36,211 bases of DNA from an uncultured Oscillospiraceae bacterium (GTDB lineage: Bacteria; Bacillota; Clostridia; Oscillospirales; Oscillospiraceae). The translations under genes were made by a program, and so were the position numbers. The stretch covers positions 1-36,211 of the forward strand of contig CAKTOF010000022.1 of assembly GCA_934589675.1 (NCBI GenBank), read 5' to 3'. Position 1 is the first letter of the stretch. Each line of letters starts with the position of its first letter. This document shows positions 1 to 8,412 of the stretch, one piece after another. The notes under the pieces are model-generated. The model saw only the letters and a list, made by a program, of their open reading frames with translations, made no database searches and had not been told where the DNA came from.

Positions 1-725
1 ATGAGGTCGACGCCGGTGATGGTCTCGAGCGTGCGGATGTTGCGGCCCTCGCGGCCGATGATGCGGCCCTTCATCTCGTCATTGGGCAGGGGAACCACGC
101 TGACGGTGGCTTCGGCGGTATGGTCGGCGGCGCAGCGCTGGATGGCGGTGGAAATGATCTCGCGCGCGTACTGCTCGGACTGCTCTTTGAACTCGCTCTG
201 GCATTCCTTGAGCTTCATGGCCGTCTCGTGGCGGATCTCGGACTCGACGGTGGACAGCAGCTGCTGCTTGGCGTCGTCCTGCGTCAGGCCGGAGATCTTC
301 TCGAGCATTTCAAGCTGGCTGCGCTTGATGGTGCTGACCTCCTCCTGCGTCTCGGCCACGCGGGCGAGGCGGCGGGTGAGATCTTCGTCTTTTTTCTCAT
401 AGTTTTCGAGCTTTTTGTCCAGCGACTCTTCCTTCTGCTGGAGGCGGCGCTCCTGCTTCTGCAGGTCGATGCGGCGCTCTTTCAGTTCGCGTTCGGATTC
501 GTTGCGGGCTTTGTGGATCTCTTCTTGTGCTTCGAGCACCATCTCGCGCTTTTTGCTTTCCGCGCCGCGGATGGCTTCGTTCGTGATGCGCAGGGCTTCT
601 TCTTCTGCACTGCCGATGGCCCGCTCTGCGTCCTTCTTCCGGCGGTTCCAGCCGAAGAGGAAGCCGAGTGCGATCGCAACGATGGCGACGACCAGGCAGA
701 TAATTAAAGTGACATACCAAGGCAT
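1..725 (-). CDS. rny: Ribonuclease Y, N-terminal part (runs off window edge)
   Basis: The first 241 codons are visible and the rest lies beyond base 1. RNase Y is the membrane-anchored endoribonuclease that starts mRNA decay in many Gram-positive bacteria. The protein opens with one hydrophobic membrane segment (about residues 3-25, MPWYVTLIICLVVAIVAIAL), followed by a long charged coiled coil (about 30-190) rich in Glu, Lys, Arg and Gln. The start of the KH RNA-binding domain follows, with GRIIGREGRNIR near residue 220 and TGVDL at the edge. The HD catalytic domain is outside the window. The ATG at 725-723 has an AAGGAGG Shine-Dalgarno about 13 bases upstream and a near-consensus promoter at 830-858. 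The identification rests on the anchor, coiled coil and KH signature together, and I am confident of it. Confidence 0.95.
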   Translation of the reverse strand, partial: MPWYVTLIICLVVAIVAIALGFLFGWNRRKKDAERAIGSAEEEALRITNEAIRGAESKKREMVLEAQEEIHKARNESERELKERRIDLQKQERRLQQKEESLDKKLENYEKKDEDLTRRLARVAETQEEVSTIKRSQLEMLEKISGLTQDDAKQQLLSTVESEIRHETAMKLKECQSEFKEQSEQYAREIISTAIQRCAADHTAEATVSVVPLPNDEMKGRIIGREGRNIRTLETITGVDL

Positions 726-829
726 GATTTCTCGAACGCACCTCCTTATTCAAATTTGGGTTTTGAAAAAGCAACGGCTGGCATGGGCTCCCCACTTGCC
801 CATGATAGGCCACACTAATTCTAAAGTGT

Positions 830-858
830 ATTGTAGGTTCGCAAGTGGATTCTGTCAA
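830..858 (-). promoter_or_regulatory. Sigma-A-type promoter of rny
   Basis: Read on the minus strand, TTGACA (858-853) and TACAAT (835-830) are separated by exactly 17 bases. Transcription would start near 823, giving a leader of about 100 bases. That leader holds a 7-bp inverted repeat (CATGGGC/GCCCATG, about 783-807) before the ribosome binding site. Confidence 0.75.
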
Positions 859-918
859 GAAAAACCCTTGAATTCTTTCACACATTGTTCACAATTTCCA
901 AATCCCGGCGCAAGTGCG

Positions 919-948
919 TTGACAGGAAAAGCGGTCATATGATAGGAT
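919..948 (+). promoter_or_regulatory. Probable promoter of tRNA-Leu
   Basis: TTGACA at 919-924 and TAGGAT at 943-948, spacer 18 bases, about 60 bases ahead of the mature tRNA. The -35 is consensus and the -10 is weaker. It is the only good candidate in the gap. Confidence 0.55.
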
Positions 949-1006
949 AAAAAGCGCGCCGGAGGCGGCGCGGAAGGCGGCCTGCGTGCGCCCTCCGCTG
1001 CAACGC

Positions 1007-1090
1007 GCGGGTATGACGGAATTGGCAGACGTGCAGGATTTAGGTTCCTGTGTCTTTGACGTGTGGGTTCGACCCCCACTACCCGTACCA
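1007..1090 (+). tRNA. tRNA-Leu, anticodon UAG
   Basis: An 84-base class II tRNA with CCA encoded at 1088-1090. The acceptor arm pairs GCGGGTA (1007-1013) with TACCCGT before discriminator A, the terminal pair being G-U. The anticodon stem is CAGGA/TCCTG around the loop TTTAGGT, giving anticodon TAG, which reads CUN leucine codons. A long variable arm and the T-arm GTGGGTTCGACCCCCAC follow, as expected for a leucine tRNA. It stands alone, not in a tRNA cluster. Confidence 0.95.
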
Positions 1091-1115
1091 GATAAGCGCG
1101 GCCTCGCAGGGCAGC

Positions 1116-1154
1116 AAAAAAGCGAAGAACGCCGGGCGGCGTTCTTCGCTTTTA
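1116..1154. terminator. Bidirectional hairpin terminator
   Basis: A near-perfect inverted repeat (AGCGAAGAACGCC at 1121-1133 with its complement ending at 1150) is flanked by an A-run on the left and a T-run on the right. It can end both the tRNA transcript and the convergent minus-strand regulator gene. Confidence 0.85.
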
Positions 1155-1158
1155 ACAT

Positions 1159-1500
1159 TCAATCTGCGCCGTGGTCCGCGGCGTGCGGGGGCCGCCGGCG
1201 CTTTTTCCACAGAAGGTATTCTTCAAAGCTGCGAAGCTCGGCCAGCTCATCCTGATCCAGACAGGTGGAGCGGCGGCGCTGCTCGAAAAACGGATCAACG
1301 TCCGAAAGACCGAGCAGGTAATCCGCAGAAACCTCGTAGATCCGGCAGATGAGAACGAGCAGATCGTGCGACGGCGCACTTTTTTCCTGCTCCCAGCTGC
1401 GCACGGCAGAGACAGATACGCTCAGTCGGGCGGCCAGCTCCGCCTGTGTCTGGCCATGATCTTTGCGAATATCAGCAAGACGCTCTCCAATCACATGCAT
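1159..1500 (-). CDS. XRE-family HTH transcriptional regulator (small)
   Basis: A 113-residue protein. Residues 1-65 form a Cro/C1-type helix-turn-helix: GERLADIRKDHGQTQAELAA, then SVSAVRSWEQ as the recognition helix and ADYLLGLSD at the end of the domain. The C-terminal 45 residues are charged (FFEQRRRSTCLDQDELAEL, then a basic Arg/Lys-rich tail) and match no domain I recognise. The frame is open further upstream to 1575, but the ATG at 1500 has GGAG six bases before it and starts exactly at the HTH, so I use it. The 160-base upstream gap is AT-rich. The target is unknown; autoregulation is usual for this size class. Confidence 0.85.
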   Translation of the reverse strand: MHVIGERLADIRKDHGQTQAELAARLSVSVSAVRSWEQEKSAPSHDLLVLICRIYEVSADYLLGLSDVDPFFEQRRRSTCLDQDELAELRSFEEYLLWKKRRRPPHAADHGAD

Positions 1501-1662
1501 CACTCCGTCTGACCAGTATATGAAATTTTTTAACCTTTGCAGAAAAATAATAAAATTCTTGCTATTTTTACTCAAAAGCGATAGAATTACTATTACTGGA
1601 AGCTGCCCAAATAGAACAGATTTTCTTGAAAATGGAACATGCTTGCCTCCGGAAAGGGGCGC

Positions 1663-1896
1663 TCACAGGCAGGATAGCGCGTCCTCGATGACGTCGGGCA
1701 GATGGATCGGATCGAGCATGAGCCGGTTGAGCCGCGCACAGAGCTCCGCCGCCTGCTCCCTCCGGCAGAAAACGTCCGGCGCGGCGCACACTGCCGTCTG
1801 GCTGCCGGGTGAGGCCACGGCGCGGATGCCGTAGACCTTGCACGGCCCGGCGCCGGGTACGGTATGTGATTGCTCGGTCACCTGATATTCGATCAT
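1663..1896 (-). CDS. DUF6514-like small protein of unknown function
   Basis: A 77-residue protein, MIEYQVTEQ... with YGIRAV near residue 22 and a C-terminal LDPIHLPDVIEDAL. That pattern (a short beta-rich start, a YGI motif, then a helix ending in a PxHLxDVxED motif) resembles the DUF6514 family of small clostridial proteins. This is recalled by pattern, not searched. The ATG at 1896 has AAGGAGG 10 bases upstream, which supports this start over the longer open frame to 2088. No signal peptide or membrane segment is visible. It is divergent from the LytTR response regulator at 2073, and no function can be assigned. Confidence 0.75.
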   Translation of the reverse strand: MIEYQVTEQSHTVPGAGPCKVYGIRAVASPGSQTAVCAAPDVFCRREQAAELCARLNRLMLDPIHLPDVIEDALSCL

Positions 1897-2072
1897 TGCA
1901 ACGATTCCTCCTTGTTTGCGCGGCTGCTCGGGCATCCGGCTGCGGTGTTCTGACGGGAGAATCGTAGCAAACAAATGATCATCGCGGGCAGATTCGTTGA
2001 AATCAGAGCCTGAAATGCGGAAATCGGCAAGTTCAAAAATGGAAGCGAACCGGAGAAGAGGTTGGAAGAGCA

Positions 2073-2792
2073 GTGATCGACATCGCAATCTGTGACGATT
2101 CGGCGTTGGAGCGGGAGATCCTGGAGGCGCTCCTGAAGCACTACTGCGGCGCGCACGCGCTTGCCTACCGGTGCACGCAGTATGCAGACGGCGAGAAGCT
2201 CTGCTATGAGCTGGGCGACGGCGGCTGGTACGACGTGGTGTTTCTGGACATCTATCTGCCGCATCTGCTCGGCATAGATGTGGCGCACCGCCTGCGCAAG
2301 GCCGGCTACAGCGGCGCGATCGTCTTCTGCACGACGACGACCGAGTTCGCGCCGGAGGGCTTTGAGGTCGAGGCGGGCGGCTATCTGATCAAGCCCATCG
2401 GCATTGAGAGCATCAGCCGCACGATGGACCGTGTCCTGCGCGCTGTCCGGCAGAGCACATATCCGGTCAAGTGCCGGTCGAAGATTCTGCGCGTGCCGTA
2501 TGACGAGATCCTGTTCGTGGAAAGCCGCAGCTCCCGCTGCATCTTGCATCGGACGGGCAGCCGCAGCCATGTGATCTACAAAAAGCTCGCCGAGGTCGAA
2601 CGCGAGCTGGATGCGCCGTGCTTCCTGCGCTGTCACCAGAGCTATCTCGTCAATCTGAATTATGTCGCGTCGGTTGACCGGAAATTCACCCTGACGACCG
2701 GAGACGTCGTCCTCATCCGGCAGAAGAGCCTGCGCATGGTGCGCGAGGCGTACGAGACCTACCGCGCCGGCCTGACCTGCGGGCGCGAGTGA
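2073..2792 (+). CDS. LytTR-family response regulator (orphan)
   Basis: A 239-residue two-domain regulator. The receiver domain (about 1-120) has the acidic pocket D8/D9, phosphoacceptor D59 in VVFLDIYLP, T87 and the conserved K107 in YLIKPI. A LytTR DNA-binding domain follows (about 130-232; RVPYDEILFVES, HVIYKKLAEVE, CHQSYLVNLNYV). The start is a GTG at 2073 with GGAAGAG just upstream, and MIDIAICDD is the typical N-terminus. LytTR regulators usually respond to an HPK10-type kinase in the same operon and often control peptide signalling or cell-wall genes. No kinase lies on either side here, so the partner must be encoded elsewhere. The gene ends in a terminator shared with the convergent gene downstream. 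Confidence 0.93.
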   Translation: MIDIAICDDSALEREILEALLKHYCGAHALAYRCTQYADGEKLCYELGDGGWYDVVFLDIYLPHLLGIDVAHRLRKAGYSGAIVFCTTTTEFAPEGFEVEAGGYLIKPIGIESISRTMDRVLRAVRQSTYPVKCRSKILRVPYDEILFVESRSSRCILHRTGSRSHVIYKKLAEVERELDAPCFLRCHQSYLVNLNYVASVDRKFTLTTGDVVLIRQKSLRMVREAYETYRAGLTCGRE

Positions 2793-2797
2793 AATAG

Positions 2798-2834
2798 AAA
2801 ATCGGGCAGATGCAAAGCGCATCTGCCCGATTTT
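2798..2834. terminator. Bidirectional terminator between convergent genes
   Basis: ATCGGGCAGATGC (2801-2813) pairs with 2819-2831 around a 5-base loop, with A-run and T-run flanks. It serves the response regulator on plus and the large XRE gene on minus, whose stop codon abuts the stem. Confidence 0.85.
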
Positions 2835-4555
2835 TATACCGGCTCGACGACGGGAAGCGTCATGTTCTCGATGGCCGCGCGCAGCTTCGGGTGGCGGATC
2901 ACAAAGTGGATGGCCGGCGCCGTCGCCTTGGAGACCATGGCCCACTTGCCCTCATGCACGCGGATCTGGATGCCGGAAAAGCCGCGGCCGAGGTCAAAGC
3001 GCGCGCGGTAGCCGACGTGCGCGGCGGCAAACCGCTCGGTTTCGGCCAGATGCGCCTCGTATTCCTCGTAGGTGTATCGGCAGCGCGTCTCAAGAAACAG
3101 CCCCGGCAGCGAGAGCGCGGGCGAGATGCGGTCAAATTCCTCCCGCGTCAGGCGGCGCAGCTCTGTGAGAATGGGGCTGTGCAGCAGGATCTGCTCCGTG
3201 AGCGCTCTCTGCTCGGCCGCGCAGGCGAGCGCTTCTGCCTGCGTCGCTTCCGGCAGGCCGCAGCGGGAGAGAATGCCGCGCACGAGTGCGTCCGGCGCCG
3301 TGTGCAGCGGCGGGACAGACAGCGTGTTGTGCCGCGGGCCGGGGTCGGACGCGTCCGCGCGCAAAAAAGCACCATAGCGCGCTTTGTCCGGCGCGCGGAA
3401 AATGTCCATCAGCGGCTGCGCGCGGGAGAGCAGGTCGTCCGCGCGGCTGCGGGCGTAGGAGACGGCCTCACGGCCGCGCGCAAGCTCGTACTTCCCGCGC
3501 GCGTGCTGCCCGGCGACGCACTCGCCGGAGAGCGCGGCCGCGCCGGAGACATAGAGCAGGTGCCGGTATACGCCGCTCTGGGGGCCGGGCAGATAGTACG
3601 GATGAACCTGCCCGGTCATATACAGCGGGATCCAGCTCTCGAGGCCGAGCATCATCTCGGCAAACGGCCGGTCGAGGTTGTGGATCATGGACAGATGCAG
3701 CCCCTTCTTGAGCATGGCCGCAAGGCCGAACATCCACTTTTTCCCGAAGTCGAGATCCTGCGCCATGTCCTCCATGGGCATATCGCTGCACATAAAAACC
3801 GGCGCGTCCGAGCGGGACAGGACGGTCGAGCGCAGGAAGTCCAGCTCGCCGGACTTCATGGCCTCGAGGCCGTAGTACGTCTTTGCCGTCGGAAGCTGGA
3901 ACGGAACGGTCGGCGTTTTGATGTCGTTGAAGTGGATGGATTCGATGTACGCGCCGAGGTCGAACTCGTCGAGCTTTGTCAGAAAGTCGTCTACGGGGCT
4001 GCCGTGCGGCGCATCGTCGCCGGCGCACAGCCACGCGCGAAGGCGCGCGGCGAGCGCGTCGGGGTCGGTGAGCTCGCTCTGCCCGCAGCCCAAAATGGCG
4101 GCAAGGTGCGCCTGTATGTCCGGCGCGGCGGGGCGGCGGGCGGCGAAGCGGCTCACGCCGTCGGCAAACGCGTCGGGGTCGGCCGGGCGGCGCTGACCCG
4201 TGCGGATGCGGGAGATGTACGACGCGTCGTAGCTCAGCGCGCGCGCCAGCTCGCCCGGCGGGATGGAGAGCACGTCGAGCAGGGTGCTGAAGCGGTCGCT
4301 GGCGAACACGGGCTCGCTCTGGCCGGGCGCGAGCGCGGCGCGCAGCGCGCTGGCGGCCTCCGCCTCGGCAATGCGTCCGCCGGAGGCGAGCGCGCGGGCG
4401 AGTCGCTCGGGCGCGTCGCTGCCCGGCGCGGGCGTGCGCTCGCCGGAGCGGTAGCGGCTGATGAGCGCGGGCGAAAGTCCGGCCGCGGACGCGATCTCGC
4501 GCCCGGTCAGACCGGATGCGTCCATGAGGTGGGTAAGCTCCTGTGCAAATGTCAT
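2834..4555 (-). CDS. Large tandem-HTH XRE-like regulator with C-terminal sensor-like region
   Basis: A 573-residue protein. Residues 4-55 form a Cro/C1-like HTH (LTGREIASAAGLSPALISRY, then RSGERTP). A second HTH-like segment lies at about 80-135 (IPPGELARALSYDASYISRI, then RTGQRRP). The remaining roughly 430 residues (for example MCSDMPMEDMAQDLDFGKKW, MIHNLDRPFAEMMLGLESW) have no domain I can name; architectures like this occur in clostridial regulators. The ATG at 4555 has GGAGG seven bases upstream and begins just before the HTH, so it is preferred over the longer open frame to 4699. A weak minus promoter, TTGCGT-17-TAAAAT, lies at about 4585-4613. It is divergent from the SLH protein gene across a gap with two palindromes, so it may control that gene and itself (inference). 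Confidence 0.75.
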   Translation of the reverse strand: MTFAQELTHLMDASGLTGREIASAAGLSPALISRYRSGERTPAPGSDAPERLARALASGGRIAEAEAASALRAALAPGQSEPVFASDRFSTLLDVLSIPPGELARALSYDASYISRIRTGQRRPADPDAFADGVSRFAARRPAAPDIQAHLAAILGCGQSELTDPDALAARLRAWLCAGDDAPHGSPVDDFLTKLDEFDLGAYIESIHFNDIKTPTVPFQLPTAKTYYGLEAMKSGELDFLRSTVLSRSDAPVFMCSDMPMEDMAQDLDFGKKWMFGLAAMLKKGLHLSMIHNLDRPFAEMMLGLESWIPLYMTGQVHPYYLPGPQSGVYRHLLYVSGAAALSGECVAGQHARGKYELARGREAVSYARSRADDLLSRAQPLMDIFRAPDKARYGAFLRADASDPGPRHNTLSVPPLHTAPDALVRGILSRCGLPEATQAEALACAAEQRALTEQILLHSPILTELRRLTREEFDRISPALSLPGLFLETRCRYTYEEYEAHLAETERFAAAHVGYRARFDLGRGFSGIQIRVHEGKWAMVSKATAPAIHFVIRHPKLRAAIENMTLPVVEPV

Positions 4556-4626
4556 CGGGACACCTCCGTTTTCTGCTTTTCTCCATTTTACCGGCTGCCG
4601 GGCCGACACGCAAGTGTTGACAGGAC

Positions 4627-4680
4627 TGGCAATGCCAACTTTGGCAATTCCGGGAATTCCAAACGTCGTTTCTGTATAAT
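4627..4680 (+). promoter_or_regulatory. Palindromic operators and -10 box ahead of the SLH gene
   Basis: TGGCAATGCCA (4627-4637) and AATTCCGGGAATT (4646-4658) are perfect odd-length palindromes in the gap between the divergent XRE regulator and the SLH gene. A consensus TATAAT lies at 4675-4680, but the position 17 bases upstream reads GGAATT and is a poor -35 that overlaps the second palindrome. A promoter with a good -10 and no -35, overlapped by a dyad, suggests control by a bound regulator. Which protein binds is unknown. Confidence 0.5.
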
Positions 4681-4750
4681 TTAGACGAAAAGCATTCAAA
4701 TTCCGCGCCGTCCATGCAGGCGGCGCGCGGCGAGAAACGGAGGAGAGACT

Positions 4751-7700
4751 ATGAAAACAACGAAAACGTCCGTTCGGATCCTTGCGTGCCTGCTTGCTCT
4801 GTGCATGACGGCGGGGCTGCTGCCGGGCATGGCGCTGGCGGCGTACACGGAAGAGAGGATCGACGCGGTCAGCGTCAGCGTGACGGCGCCTGCCGCGGGC
4901 GCGCTTCCGGCCGAGCCGGCGGTGGCAGAAGATGCGCCGTATACGCTCGAATTCTGGAGCTGGGAAGAGGTGGCCTCAATCGGAAGCGATGCAAACGTTG
5001 GGTATATGTATTTAGATACCACGTTTGTCGCGTCCAGATGCTACCGCCTCGAGGTCGTGCTTCGCGCAGCGTTTGGCTATGCCTTTGATACGGCGCGGGC
5101 AGCGGCGCAGGTGGACGGCGCGGGCCGCGTGCAGATCACCCGCATCAATGAAGACGAGCTGACGCTCAGCGCATGGTTCACGGTCCCGCCCTCCCCGACG
5201 CCGGAGGAGATCGCGGAGATCGTGATCACCGGCGTGACGAAGCCGTCGGATGCGACGAAAGATCCGCTTGACACGATGCTGGACGTGGAGAAGAACGCGG
5301 GCAAGCCGGCCGGCACGGTGCTCGACGGGGCCTATTACGAGTGGAAGCCCGCCGCGGAGGGTGGGCGCAGCGACGGCTGGGAGCATGTGGGCTACGGCGA
5401 CAGCTTCACGGACGGCGGGCTGTACGGCGCCCGGCTCGAGCTGACGGCAGACAACTGCCACTCGTTTGCAGATACCGTAACGGCGACGGTCGACGGAAAG
5501 CCGGCCATCGTCCTTGAAAAGAGCAAAGATACGGTGGCGCTGTTTGTGTTGTTTGCTGAGAGCATCGAGATCCGGAAGCTCCGCGTCACCGTGTTCAACT
5601 GGCCGGCAAATGGTGCGGCCATCCGCAACACGCCGGCTAATTTTGACTTTTACTCGTCGATGTATGGCTGCACGCTGGACGCGACGTTCCAGATCAAGCA
5701 GCCGGACGGCTCGTGGCGCGACGTGACGGGCGCCGACTCGCCGTTCCAAGCGGACGCGCACTACCGCGTCAAGGCGGTCATCTGTGCGGCGGACGGATTT
5801 ACGTTCGCTGCAAGCGGCACAGGCAGCATCAACGGCGAGAGCGGCACGACGTGGGACGTGTCAGACAGCGGCAAAACGCTGACCATGACGCGCACCTGCG
5901 GCAAGGAAGGCCTGGTATACAGCTATGTGGTTGGGGATACGCCTGAAACCTATCTCTATGACGTCCTGCCGATCCGGATCCTCACCCCGGCCGACGGCGT
6001 GATCCCGGTGGACGCGTCGGTCGGCCGGCCCGGGGAAAGCCGCTGGACCGAGGGCCTGAGCACGAAGTATGCCGGCTGGTACGAGGTGCCGTATGCGGGC
6101 AGCATATCAAAGGAAAAATCGCTGTATGACACGACGCAGAAGAAATTCACAAAGCCGTTCCAGGACGGGAAGGTCTACCGCATGGACGTCTCCCTGCGGG
6201 CGAACAGCAACAGCCAGTTCATCGGCCCGTTCTCCATCGAGCTTTACGGAACTGACGGCGCGCGGCTCACGCCGGTCATGACGCGCCAGACGACGGACGC
6301 GGCGACGTGGAAGGAGTACAGCTTCTGGTTCGAGGTCGGCGAGGTCAGCTATCAGAAGATCCCGACGCTGACCGTCACCGGCCCGGAGCCGGGTGCGGAC
6401 GGGAAGATCAACGTTTCGGATCCGACGCAGTTCAAGGCCGCGGAGGCGGTCACGCTGAGCAACATCCAATATGTGGAGTATTTCGACGAGCTGATGTTCG
6501 AGGCGACGGTGCGGGCCGGGTATTATTTTGCCGCGCCCGGCCAGCTCGCGGCGACATATAATGGACACACGGCGTCGGTCTCCGGTGTCTATTGGGGCGA
6601 CAGCCGCGAGCTCCTGCGCGTCACGTTCCGCGTGAGCACGACGAAAACGCCGCTGACGATCGAAGACCCGACGCTCATCACGGCCAAGAGCAAGACGTAT
6701 GACGGCACGGCGGCCGCGGAGCTTGACATTTCGCATGCTGCGCTGAGCGGCGTGGAAGTCGGCGACGATGTGCAGCTCGTCGCGGCCGAGGCGGCGTTCG
6801 CTTCGGCGGACGCGGGCGCCGACGTCGCGGTCAGCGTGACGGGGATGTTCGCCCTGACGGGCGAGCATGCCGGGAAATACACCTTGACCCAGCCGGAACT
6901 TCATGGCCTGACGGCGACGATCGCCCCGTGCACGCTCGTTGCGGACACGACGAACAAGACCCAGACGGTCTACACCGGCGAGGGGACGTTCGACGGCGCG
7001 CACTTTGCGGGCGTGGAGATCGGCGGCGCGCCGGAGGCGGCGACGGGCGCCGTCCGCTATACCATCGGCGAGGATACGGAGGAAAAGACCGGCGAGGAGA
7101 TCGCCGCGTACCTCAAGACGCTCAAGGCCGGCGACACGGCGGACATTCATTATAATTTTGACGGCACGGGCAACTACGACGGTGCCTTAGCCAGCGGCGT
7201 GATCAAAATCACGGTCGCAGACCGGCCGGTTGCGCCCGTGACGCCGGCGCAGCCGAAGATCACGGAGAAAAACTGCCCGAAGGACGGCACATGCCCGCTT
7301 GCGCGGTTCGCGGACGTTCCGAACAACGCGTGGTATCATGATGCGCTGCACTACTGCGTCGAGCACGGGCTGCTCGGCGGGACGGGGGAGAGCACGTTCT
7401 CGCCCGGACGCACCATGACGCGCGGCATGGTCGTCACCGTGCTCCATCGTCTGGCCGGGTCGCCCGCGCCGAAGGGCACGGCCGGCTTCGAGGACGTCGC
7501 TGCCGGCTCGTATTGCGACGCGGCGACGCGCTGGGCGGCGGAAAACGGCATCGTGCTTGGCTTCGCCTCCGGGAAATTCGCGCCGGAGCATCCCGTGACG
7601 CGCGCGCAGCTGGCCGTGATCCTGTGCCGCTACGCAGCGCTTGTGGGGCTTGACGTGACGAACATGGCGGAGCTTGACGGCTTTGCGGATGCGGACGCGG

Positions 7701-7855
7701 TCGGCGAATGGGCGCGCGAAGCGCTCGGCTGGGCAAGCGGCGCCGGGATTATTCTGGGCGGCAAGGACGGCCGCATCGCTCCGCAGGGCGACGCGACCCG
7801 CGCGCAGACGGCGGTCATCCTCTATCGCTTCTGCACGAAGCTCCTTGGAAAATAA
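4751..7855 (+). CDS. Secreted S-layer-homology (SLH) protein with YDG-type repeat
   Basis: A 1034-residue exported protein. A Sec signal peptide spans about residues 1-27 (a KTTKTS basic start, hydrophobic ILACLLALCMTAGLLPG, then ALA before AYTEE). The middle is a series of beta-rich extracellular modules with repeated FTDGGLYGARLELTAD / FQADAHYRVKAVICAADGF-like elements. At about 640-715 sits a YDG-type repeat (KSKTYDGTAAAELD ... GKYTL). Three SLH repeats occupy about 850-1034 (RFADVPNNAWYHDALHYCVE; FEDVAAGSYCDAATRWAAEN; FADADAVGEWAREALGWAS), each ending in TRAQ/TRGM-like motifs. SLH domains bind pyruvylated secondary wall polymers, so the protein should be cell-surface attached. GGAGG lies seven bases before the ATG. 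No catalytic domain is visible; adhesin or surface-coat roles are possible. Confidence 0.92.
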   Translation: MKTTKTSVRILACLLALCMTAGLLPGMALAAYTEERIDAVSVSVTAPAAGALPAEPAVAEDAPYTLEFWSWEEVASIGSDANVGYMYLDTTFVASRCYRLEVVLRAAFGYAFDTARAAAQVDGAGRVQITRINEDELTLSAWFTVPPSPTPEEIAEIVITGVTKPSDATKDPLDTMLDVEKNAGKPAGTVLDGAYYEWKPAAEGGRSDGWEHVGYGDSFTDGGLYGARLELTADNCHSFADTVTATVDGKPAIVLEKSKDTVALFVLFAESIEIRKLRVTVFNWPANGAAIRNTPANFDFYSSMYGCTLDATFQIKQPDGSWRDVTGADSPFQADAHYRVKAVICAADGFTFAASGTGSINGESGTTWDVSDSGKTLTMTRTCGKEGLVYSYVVGDTPETYLYDVLPIRILTPADGVIPVDASVGRPGESRWTEGLSTKYAGWYEVPYAGSISKEKSLYDTTQKKFTKPFQDGKVYRMDVSLRANSNSQFIGPFSIELYGTDGARLTPVMTRQTTDAATWKEYSFWFEVGEVSYQKIPTLTVTGPEPGADGKINVSDPTQFKAAEAVTLSNIQYVEYFDELMFEATVRAGYYFAAPGQLAATYNGHTASVSGVYWGDSRELLRVTFRVSTTKTPLTIEDPTLITAKSKTYDGTAAAELDISHAALSGVEVGDDVQLVAAEAAFASADAGADVAVSVTGMFALTGEHAGKYTLTQPELHGLTATIAPCTLVADTTNKTQTVYTGEGTFDGAHFAGVEIGGAPEAATGAVRYTIGEDTEEKTGEEIAAYLKTLKAGDTADIHYNFDGTGNYDGALASGVIKITVADRPVAPVTPAQPKITEKNCPKDGTCPLARFADVPNNAWYHDALHYCVEHGLLGGTGESTFSPGRTMTRGMVVTVLHRLAGSPAPKGTAGFEDVAAGSYCDAATRWAAENGIVLGFASGKFAPEHPVTRAQLAVILCRYAALVGLDVTNMAELDGFADADAVGEWAREALGWASGAGIILGGKDGRIAPQGDATRAQTAVILYRFCTKLLGK

Positions 7856-7860
7856 TCAAA

Positions 7861-7903
7861 AAAAGGGCGCGCAGCGGATTTTTCCGCTGCGCGCCCTTTT
7901 TTC
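7861..7903. terminator. Strong bidirectional terminator
   Basis: An 18-bp stem (7861-7878 with 7883-7900) around a TTTT loop, with A-tract and T-tract ends. It lies between the SLH gene and the convergent Rrf2 gene and ends both transcripts. Confidence 0.92.
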
Positions 7904-7907
7904 GCGC

Positions 7908-8339
7908 TCAGATCACGTAATTGTCGCCGTCCGACCCGGTCTGGATCAGGTCGGCAATGGTGTAGCTGTCGAGAAACTCGTTCACGACGCGGCCGAATTC
8001 CCGCCACATCGGCAGCGTGCGGCAGTCCGCCGCGCGCGGGCAGCCGTTTGCCGGGGCGTCGAGGCAGGTCACGGGCGCAAGCGAACCCTCCGTCAGACGG
8101 ATGATGCTGCCGACGGTGTACTGCTCCGGCGCGCGGCTGAGCTTATAGCCGCCGCCCTTGCCGCGCAGGCCGATGAGAAAATGCTCGCGCACGAGCGCCT
8201 TGAGGATCGTCTCGAGGTATTTTTCGGAGATCTCCTGCCGCGCGGCGATCTCCTTGAGCGGGACGTAGCCCTCGCTCTGATGCTCAGCCAGGTCGATCAT
8301 GACGCGCAGCGCATAGCGTCCCCGCGTGGATACGATCAT
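7908..8339 (-). CDS. Rrf2-family regulator with IscR-like cysteine triad
   Basis: A 143-residue winged-helix regulator with the classic Rrf2 start (MIVSTRGRYALRVMIDLAEH), recognition region EISEKYLETILKAL, and wing GKGGGYKLSR. Three cysteines, C92, C100 and C106, lie where IscR-type members bind a [2Fe-2S] cluster. The spacing here is C-x7-C-x5-C, while E. coli IscR has C-x5-C-x5-C. It is divergent from cysK, and the two promoters are about 45 bases apart, so control of cysteine synthesis or Fe-S homeostasis is the natural proposal (CymR-like or IscR-like). The cysteines favour a cluster-sensing or redox-sensing member over Bacillus CymR, which works through CysK contact. The AAGGAGG ribosome site is well placed. 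Confidence 0.93.
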   Translation of the reverse strand: MIVSTRGRYALRVMIDLAEHQSEGYVPLKEIAARQEISEKYLETILKALVREHFLIGLRGKGGGYKLSRAPEQYTVGSIIRLTEGSLAPVTCLDAPANGCPRAADCRTLPMWREFGRVVNEFLDSYTIADLIQTGSDGDNYVI

Positions 8340-8361
8340 GCGGACCCCTCCTTTTTAACCT

Positions 8362-8390
8362 ATAATACCACGGGGTTTATGGAAAATCAA
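8362..8390 (-). promoter_or_regulatory. Promoter of the Rrf2 gene
   Basis: On the minus strand, TTGATT (8390-8385) and TATTAT (8367-8362) have a 17-base spacer. Start of transcription is near 8355, with a very short leader before AAGGAGG. Confidence 0.75.
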
Positions 8391-8412
8391 ACGCCTTTTT
8401 TCAAAAAAGTGA

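Noticed and set aside
855..1158. Small frames across tRNA-Leu
   Set aside because: They overlap the tRNA on both strands, and such translations are common spurious products.
1600..1625. CTGCCCAAATAGA here resembles CTGCCCAAATGGA at 15192-15204
   Set aside because: Only about 12 bases match, the contexts differ and no extended repeat surrounds it; probably chance.
5012..7150. Long minus-strand frames inside the SLH gene
   Set aside because: They have no ribosome sites, and the plus frame has a signal peptide and three SLH repeats.
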